The position numbers were made by a program, and so were the translations under genes. Positions 62,740 through 64,000 of a stretch of 64,000 nt of DNA are shown piece after piece (within the stretch, counting starts at the first letter, position 1; the number at the start of each line of letters is the position of its first letter). The stretch spans positions 1-64,000 of the forward strand of contig CAWKEY010000052.1 in assembly GCA_963848675.1 (NCBI GenBank), in the 5' to 3' direction. The notes under the pieces are model-generated. The model was not told the DNA's origin, ran no database searches, and saw only the letters and a list, made by a program, of their open reading frames with translations. This stretch comes from CAWKEY01 sp963848675. GTDB taxonomy: Bacteria > Pseudomonadota > Gammaproteobacteria > Methylococcales > Methylomonadaceae.

Positions 62740-62961
62740 ATGAACTGCCATAATGAACAGTTAGCGCAAAAAGTAGTTGAAGTATTTAAGAAAAATATTA
62801 GTGCCGAGGCGCGTGCGCATATTAGCGAGGTTGAGTTTAATGAACTGGCACAGATTGTTAGAGAGGCGCTGTCTTTGGAAATGACCGAAGCAGTCGAAAT
62901 GGTCGCCGAGCTGGAGAAACGGATGAAAGCCAGAACGGATAAACCGGACCTGAGTTTGTAG
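62740..62961 (+). CDS. Small hypothetical helical protein, 73 residues
   Basis: Starts at 62740 with AAGGAG upstream; an open extension to 62719 is unsupported. The product is helical and charged (KVVEVFKKNISAEARAHISE; EALSLEMTEAVEMVAELEKR) with no membrane segment. No family recognised; a coiled-coil or protein-protein partner is plausible. Confidence 0.65.
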   Translation: MNCHNEQLAQKVVEVFKKNISAEARAHISEVEFNELAQIVREALSLEMTEAVEMVAELEKRMKARTDKPDLSL

Positions 62962-63213
62962 CATTCAGCTGAAACTGGCCGGGTTTGACAAGCGTTTTCA
63001 AACAAGTGAGGCGTTGAAAGAATTGATTGTAATATTCTGGAGTTGATCTGACGGCATCAAATATTAGCCTGGCTTGAACCTGACATTGACTGCCTCAGGG
63101 CGTAATGCAGCCAATGAAGATTAATTTGCAAAGACAAGAAAAGGAAAATAACCTGTCATTCAAAATGTAGGTGCGATTGGCTTGCGTAATCACACATTTC
63201 GAAATCAACATTC

Positions 63214-63240
63214 CTCCGATTACGCTATCGCTAATCGGAG
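63214..63240. repeat. Short perfect hairpin in a repetitive intergenic stretch
   Basis: CTCCGATTA and TAATCGGAG flank CGCTATCGC. The hairpin is preceded by the GTAGGTGCGATTGGCTTGCG word related to the REP-like palindrome. The rest of 62962-63403 shows no gene; a minus-strand frame of 96 codons over it is low in natural features. Confidence 0.5.
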
Positions 63241-63403
63241 CGGGCTGCGATATTGCCCCCGGACGTAAAATGGATACGGGCCCTTTTTTTGATTGGAAAA
63301 AGTTATTGAGTCTACTCAAAAATGTAATTTGAGCAGCCATCAAATTCTTTAGATTATAATGACCGAAAACTCCATGATGCCTCACTCGGACTAGTATTTT
63401 AAG

Positions 63404-64000
63404 ATGACAGATATTGAGAATATTGATTTGGTTTTTTTAAGCCTTGATGATTATCAAGAACTTAAACAGGCCATGATTGAATCATACACCAGCGTTCCGA
63501 ATACTTATTGGAAAAAGAGTGAAATTGAACCATTGATCCGACTGTTTCCGGAGGGGCAGGTCGTTATTAAAGTCAATAATCAAATTGCCGGATGCGCCTT
63601 ATCAATTATTGTTGACTATGACCAATTTGATGATGACCATACTTACGCAGACATCACGGGGAACTACACGTTTAAAACATATTCGCCGGACGGCGATACG
63701 TTATATGGGGTAGAAGTATTCGTTAGGCCGAAATTTCGCGGCTTACGACTGGGCCGAAGACTCTATGACTACAGAAAAGAATTATGTGAGCGGTTAAATC
63801 TGAAAGGCATTGTTTTTGGCGGCAGGATTCCCAACTATCATAAATACTCCGAAACACTATCGCCAAAAGAATATATCGATAAAGTCAGGAGAAAAGAAAT
63901 CCATGATCCCGTATTAAATTTTCAGATCTCAAACGACTTTCATCCTGCCAGGGTTTTAACCGGATATATCGAAGGCGATGATGCTTCTAATGATTATGCT
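63404..64000 (+). CDS. GNAT acetyltransferase domain, probably fused to a carbon-nitrogen hydrolase (cut by window end)
   Basis: 199 codons, open at the window edge. The N-terminal 200 residues are a GNAT domain: LSLDDYQELKQAMIESY, then QVVIKVNNQIAGCALSIIVD, then VEVFVRPKFRGLRLGRRLYD with the RxxxLGxxL acetyl-CoA loop, and IVFGGRIPNYHKY. From memory this GNAT type is usually followed by a nitrilase-fold carbon-nitrogen hydrolase in one chain, which would lie beyond 64000. Ribosome site weak. Reaction unknown. Confidence 0.85.
   Translation, partial: MTDIENIDLVFLSLDDYQELKQAMIESYTSVPNTYWKKSEIEPLIRLFPEGQVVIKVNNQIAGCALSIIVDYDQFDDDHTYADITGNYTFKTYSPDGDTLYGVEVFVRPKFRGLRLGRRLYDYRKELCERLNLKGIVFGGRIPNYHKYSETLSPKEYIDKVRRKEIHDPVLNFQISNDFHPARVLTGYIEGDDASNDYA

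Noticed and set aside
1..64000. CRISPR arrays, rRNA genes or intact tRNA genes
   Set aside because: No regularly spaced repeats were seen, no rRNA-like stretch was recognised, and the only tRNA-like sequence is the half gene at the att site.

Overview
The window looks like gammaproteobacterial DNA. A methanotroph of the Methylococcales is my guess, based on the overall feel of the genes, the IncP-like transfer region and the REP-like palindromes. No rRNA or species marker is present, so this is inference only. The left 44.6 kb is the right-hand part of an integrative and conjugative element (ICE). The right 19.4 kb is the flanking chromosome, of which the first 14 kb is a pile of nested and broken mobile elements.

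Layout. (1) 1-7 kb: an IncP Tra1-type DNA-processing region. traM-traL-traK run leftwards, an oriT with a recognisable IncP-type nic site lies in the divergent gap, and traJ-traI-traG-traF run rightwards. A traH-like gene lies inside traI in another frame. No mating-pore (trb) genes are visible and they presumably lie left of the window. (2) 7-17.7 kb: a collapsed topoisomerase III remnant, a small acidic gene, one 2999-codon polyvalent reading frame (methylase, strawberry-notch helicase, JAMM/RadC, ArdC, toprim), then HU and IHF-alpha-like genes. (3) 18-22.3 kb: a 1340-residue nuclease-STAND NTPase-repeat protein of the Avs type. (4) 22.6-42.8 kb: a tightly packed leftward operon of eight genes. 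In order of transcription they are a DrmD-like SNF2 helicase, a giant N6-adenine methylase, an unrecognised protein with a possible PLD-like N-terminus, a DUF262/DUF1524 nuclease, VapB, VapC, a 2117-residue DruE/DrmAB-like DUF1998 helicase, and a RelE/ParE-UvrD fusion helicase. It combines hallmarks of DISARM and Druantia and is the best candidate for a new defence system here. (5) 43.3-44.6 kb: the tyrosine integrase, TAAAC-type direct repeats, and the att site, which is the 3' half of a tRNA-Lys(CUU)-like gene.

Right of att lie the C-terminal remnant of a second integrase, group II intron pieces, an IS3-family element, a Tn3 transposase fragment, two tandem copies of one IS (the first internally deleted), a TacA-TacT-like toxin-antitoxin pair, a Tn5/IS4-type transposase fragment, a group II intron whose reverse transcriptase is split by another IS (7-bp target duplication visible), a second group II intron abutting it, and an IS1595-type pseudogene. 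From about 58.5 kb ordinary chromosomal genes follow: a 57-residue membrane protein, a discoidin-like hypothetical protein, a K+-dependent-type membrane pyrophosphatase (hppA), a Nudix hydrolase, a small hypothetical gene, and the start of a GNAT/carbon-nitrogen hydrolase gene.

Working together: the tra genes and oriT move the element, the integrase inserts it at the tRNA gene, the polyvalent protein and the DNA-bending proteins probably protect or process incoming DNA, and the Avs-like gene plus the eight-gene operon form its defence cargo.
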